From positions 1,240,001 to 1,304,000 of the forward strand of contig CAVTON010000001.1 of assembly GCA_963736455.1 (NCBI GenBank): a stretch of 64,000 bases of DNA, in the 5' to 3' direction. Below the pieces are notes generated by a model, which was given only the letters and a program-made list of their open reading frames with translations, was not told the origin of the DNA and did no database searches. Within the stretch, counting starts at the first letter, position 1; each line of letters begins with the position of its first letter. Of the stretch, positions 61,999-64,000 are shown in pieces. The translations under genes were made by a program, and so were the position numbers. The DNA is from DAHUXD01 sp963736455. Its GTDB lineage: Bacteria; Acidobacteriota; Thermoanaerobaculia; UBA5066; Gp7-AA6.

Positions 61999-64000
61999 GT
62001 GTCGAAGCTCGTGAAGCGCCTCGTCGTTCTCGGCCTCTCGCTTCTGACGGTCGTGACCGTGGCCACGGGCTTCATCTCGTTCGCCCGGAAAGTGGACAGC
62101 TTCTCCGCGACGGGCTTCGCGGCCCGCCGCGAGAGGGGCGCCCTCCTCGTGACCTCCGTGAGCGCGGACAGCGCCGCGGCCCGCGCCGGTCTCGCCGCGG
62201 GAGACCGCATCCTGCTCGCCGATGGACAGGGCGCGTCCTCGCTCGAGCACCCGGAGAAGCAGCTCGCGCGCAAGCCCTTCCCCCACGCGCTCGTCGTGCT
62301 GTCGCCCGCGGGCGAGGTCCGAGGCGTCTCGCTCGACGAGCCCTCGGTGCGATTCGACGCCACGTACCTGTTCCTCGCCTTCGTCGGAATCCTCTACCTC
62401 GTCATCGGCCTCTTCACGATCGCGCGCGAACGGACGCCTCCGGCCCTGATCTTCTGGAGCCTCTGCCTGGCGTCCTTCGCGATCTATCTGCTCACGCCGG
62501 CCGGACCGCGCGACGTCTTCTGGCGGGCGTCGTGGCTGATCGAGGACTTCTACCGGGCCTTCCTCCCGGCCCTGCTGCTCCACTTCTTCCTGCTGTTTCC
62601 GAGGCCAATCCGGGCCCGGCGCGTGGTGCCGCTGCTCTACGTGCCGGCCCTCGCCTATCTCGTCGCCGAGCTCGCGATCCTGAGCGCGCGCCCCACCCCG
62701 GCCGCCGCGGCCTACCTCGAGGCCTGCGAGCGATTCTGGTTCGTTTACTTCGCGCTGTACGTGTCGGGAGTCCTCGCCCGGCTGATCGACCTGATGCGCC
62801 GCCGCAAGGAGGACGCCGAGGCCGAAAAGCAGGTCCGCTGGATCGCGCTCGGCATCATCGTCGGGCTCGCCCCGTTCCTGCTGCTGTCGGCGCTGCCCCG
62901 CGCCTTCGGCCTCGAGTCCCCCCTCCTCTCGAGCCTGGCCGTCGTCCCGCTCGTCCTGATTCCGCTGGCCTTCGCGTACGCGATCCTGAAGTGGCGTCTC
63001 TGGGACGTCGAGATCTTCCTGCGCGAGGCGATCGGCACGACGGGAGCGGTGCTGCTCGGCGGCCTGACGTTCGTCCTGCTGAACTCGCTGCTCGACCGAA
63101 CGCTCGGAGGCATGGCCGCGGCGGGCAAGAACGTGATCGCGTTCTCCTCCGGCATCGTGCTCGCTTCCCTGCTGGTGCCGGTCAAGAAGCGGATCACCGA
63201 CGTGCTCGAGCGGATCCAGTATCACGACACCTATCGCGCGCGGCGAGCGCTGCTCGACATCGCGCGCGATTTCGCGACGCCCCGGCCGCGCGAGGAAGTC
63301 GTGCAGGCAATCGTGCGGCGCATCGAGGAGGCGCTCCGCGTCGTGCCCTGCTCGCTCTTCCTCTTCGAGGGGCCGGCGCGCGATCCGGACTCCGCGGCCC
63401 TCGCCGAGATGCTCGGCGCGGAGGAGCACCTGCGGCTGCGCGGGACGGCGTTCGGCGCCGCGCCGCCGCCCGCCCTTCTGCGCCTGCATGCCCTCGGCTA
63501 CCGGGCGTTCTTCGCCATGCGCTGCGGCGGCGAGCTCGTCGGCGCCCTCGGCGTGGGCTACAAGGACGGGCGCATTCCGCTGTCGTCCGAGGACGAGGCC
63601 CTGCTGGCCGCCGTCCTCGCCCAGGCGAGCCTGGCGTACGAGAACGCCCGCCTCTACGGCGCCCTGGCCGAACGCCTCGCGGAGATCCGGACGCTGCAGG
63701 AGTACCAGGAGAGCGTGATTCACTCCTCCTCATCGGGGATCGTCGTCCTCGACGCGGCGGGGAAGATCCTGAGCTCGAATCCCGCGTTCGCGCTGCTGGC
63801 GGGAAAGACCGAGAAGGATCTCGAGGGCCTCGCGCTCTCGGAGGCTCTCGCCGGCGTATCGCTCGGAGAGCCGCCGCCGGCCGGCGAGGAGTGGCGATTC
63901 GAAACGCGGCTCCCGGGGCCGGACGGCGAGGAACGCGACCTGCAGCTCTCGGTCTCGGCGTTCCGCGGCTCGCCCGACCGGCGCGTCGTGGTCGTCGAGG
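61999..64000 (+). CDS. PDZ-membrane-GAF-PAS sensor protein (3' end off-window)
   Basis: 667 residues are visible. An N-terminal helix (LVVLGLSLLTVVTVATGFIS) precedes a PDZ-like domain (about 30-100; ERGALLVTSVSADSAAARAG). Seven or so membrane helices follow to about residue 400 (YLFLAFVGILYLVIGLF, LILSALPRAFGLE region, VVPLVLIPLAFAYAI). A GAF domain (about 430-570) and the start of a PAS domain (SGIVVLDAAGKILSSNPAFA) come next. The missing end probably carries a histidine kinase or phosphatase. GTG at 61999 is the best start; no clear ribosome site. It shares its layout with the 24-26.6 kb phosphatase. Confidence 0.85.
   Translation, partial: MSKLVKRLVVLGLSLLTVVTVATGFISFARKVDSFSATGFAARRERGALLVTSVSADSAAARAGLAAGDRILLADGQGASSLEHPEKQLARKPFPHALVVLSPAGEVRGVSLDEPSVRFDATYLFLAFVGILYLVIGLFTIARERTPPALIFWSLCLASFAIYLLTPAGPRDVFWRASWLIEDFYRAFLPALLLHFFLLFPRPIRARRVVPLLYVPALAYLVAELAILSARPTPAAAAYLEACERFWFVYFALYVSGVLARLIDLMRRRKEDAEAEKQVRWIALGIIVGLAPFLLLSALPRAFGLESPLLSSLAVVPLVLIPLAFAYAILKWRLWDVEIFLREAIGTTGAVLLGGLTFVLLNSLLDRTLGGMAAAGKNVIAFSSGIVLASLLVPVKKRITDVLERIQYHDTYRARRALLDIARDFATPRPREEVVQAIVRRIEEALRVVPCSLFLFEGPARDPDSAALAEMLGAEEHLRLRGTAFGAAPPPALLRLHALGYRAFFAMRCGGELVGALGVGYKDGRIPLSSEDEALLAAVLAQASLAYENARLYGALAERLAEIRTLQEYQESVIHSSSSGIVVLDAAGKILSSNPAFALLAGKTEKDLEGLALSEALAGVSLGEPPPAGEEWRFETRLPGPDGEERDLQLSVSAFRGSPDRRVVVVE

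Noticed and set aside
61888..63723. A long minus-strand open frame opposite the PDZ sensor
   Set aside because: Very rich in Arg, Glu and Asp with no recognisable domain; it is the antisense of a convincing membrane protein. High GC makes such shadow frames common.

Overview
The window is about 64 kb of very GC-rich, densely packed bacterial DNA with roughly 50 recognisable protein genes and no visible rRNA, tRNA, CRISPR array, insertion sequence or prophage. It encodes Mla-type lipid transport, an OmpA-family protein and several beta-barrels, so the cell is Gram-negative. High GC, many SpoIIE phosphatases and PDZ/GAF sensors, VCBS and PKD secreted proteins, and a duplicated C-terminal domain of the kind I associate with Acidobacteriota (Thermoanaerobaculia-like lineages) make an acidobacterial genome the best guess. 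This taxonomic call is inference; no marker gene proves it.

Layout. 1-5.6 kb (+): a glucose-oxidation operon (6-phosphogluconate dehydrogenase, ROK/polyphosphate-type glucokinase, glucose-6-phosphate dehydrogenase, large GH63-like glucosidase). 5.6-13.7 kb (-): one long, tightly coupled envelope operon: small lipoprotein, 2TM-type ion channel, MlaB-MlaE fusion, MlaF, MlaD, auxiliary lipoprotein, MscS channel, DUF2279-like protein, esterase. 13.9 kb (+): OmpA-family coiled-coil protein. 15.7-18.1 kb (-): lipoprotein-type isoaspartate methyltransferase and YtcJ-like amidohydrolase. 18.2-26.6 kb (-): a signalling block with two SpoIIE phosphatases, a STAS protein, an RsbW-type kinase, a possible 52-aa peptide, a bacterial enhancer-binding protein and a TPR protein. 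A good sigma-54 promoter lies between the enhancer-binding protein and the partner-switching genes. 26.7-28.3 kb (+): tmk and holB. 28.6-29.8 kb (-): a Gly/His/Trp-repeat PEGA protein.

29.8-42.5 kb: a surface-glycan locus in two minus-strand operons (GT2, GT2, GT4, PIG-L/GT2 fusion; then GNAT, GT2, GT4, methyltransferase, Wzt-type ATPase, radical SAM), separated by a plus-strand methyltransferase. Its probable permease (Wzm) lies at 50.9-51.7 kb, beyond three large secreted proteins (PKD, an unknown 470-aa family, VCBS). 51.8-54.2 kb (+): XRE regulator, TPR protein, unknown secreted protein. 54.2-55.1 kb is a gene-free array of nested inverted repeats. 55.2-64 kb: bcp peroxiredoxin, a DnaJ-type chaperone with a reduced zinc finger, an Lrp/AsnC regulator with a clear promoter and palindrome, a small barrel protein, comF, proline dehydrogenase, a 630-aa barrel protein, and a PDZ-membrane-GAF-PAS sensor cut by the window end.

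Neighbouring genes very often overlap by 1-4 bases (ATGA, GTGA, TTGA, TGATG), so translational coupling is the rule and many starts are GTG or TTG. Two dispersed repeat families occupy several of the few intergenic gaps.
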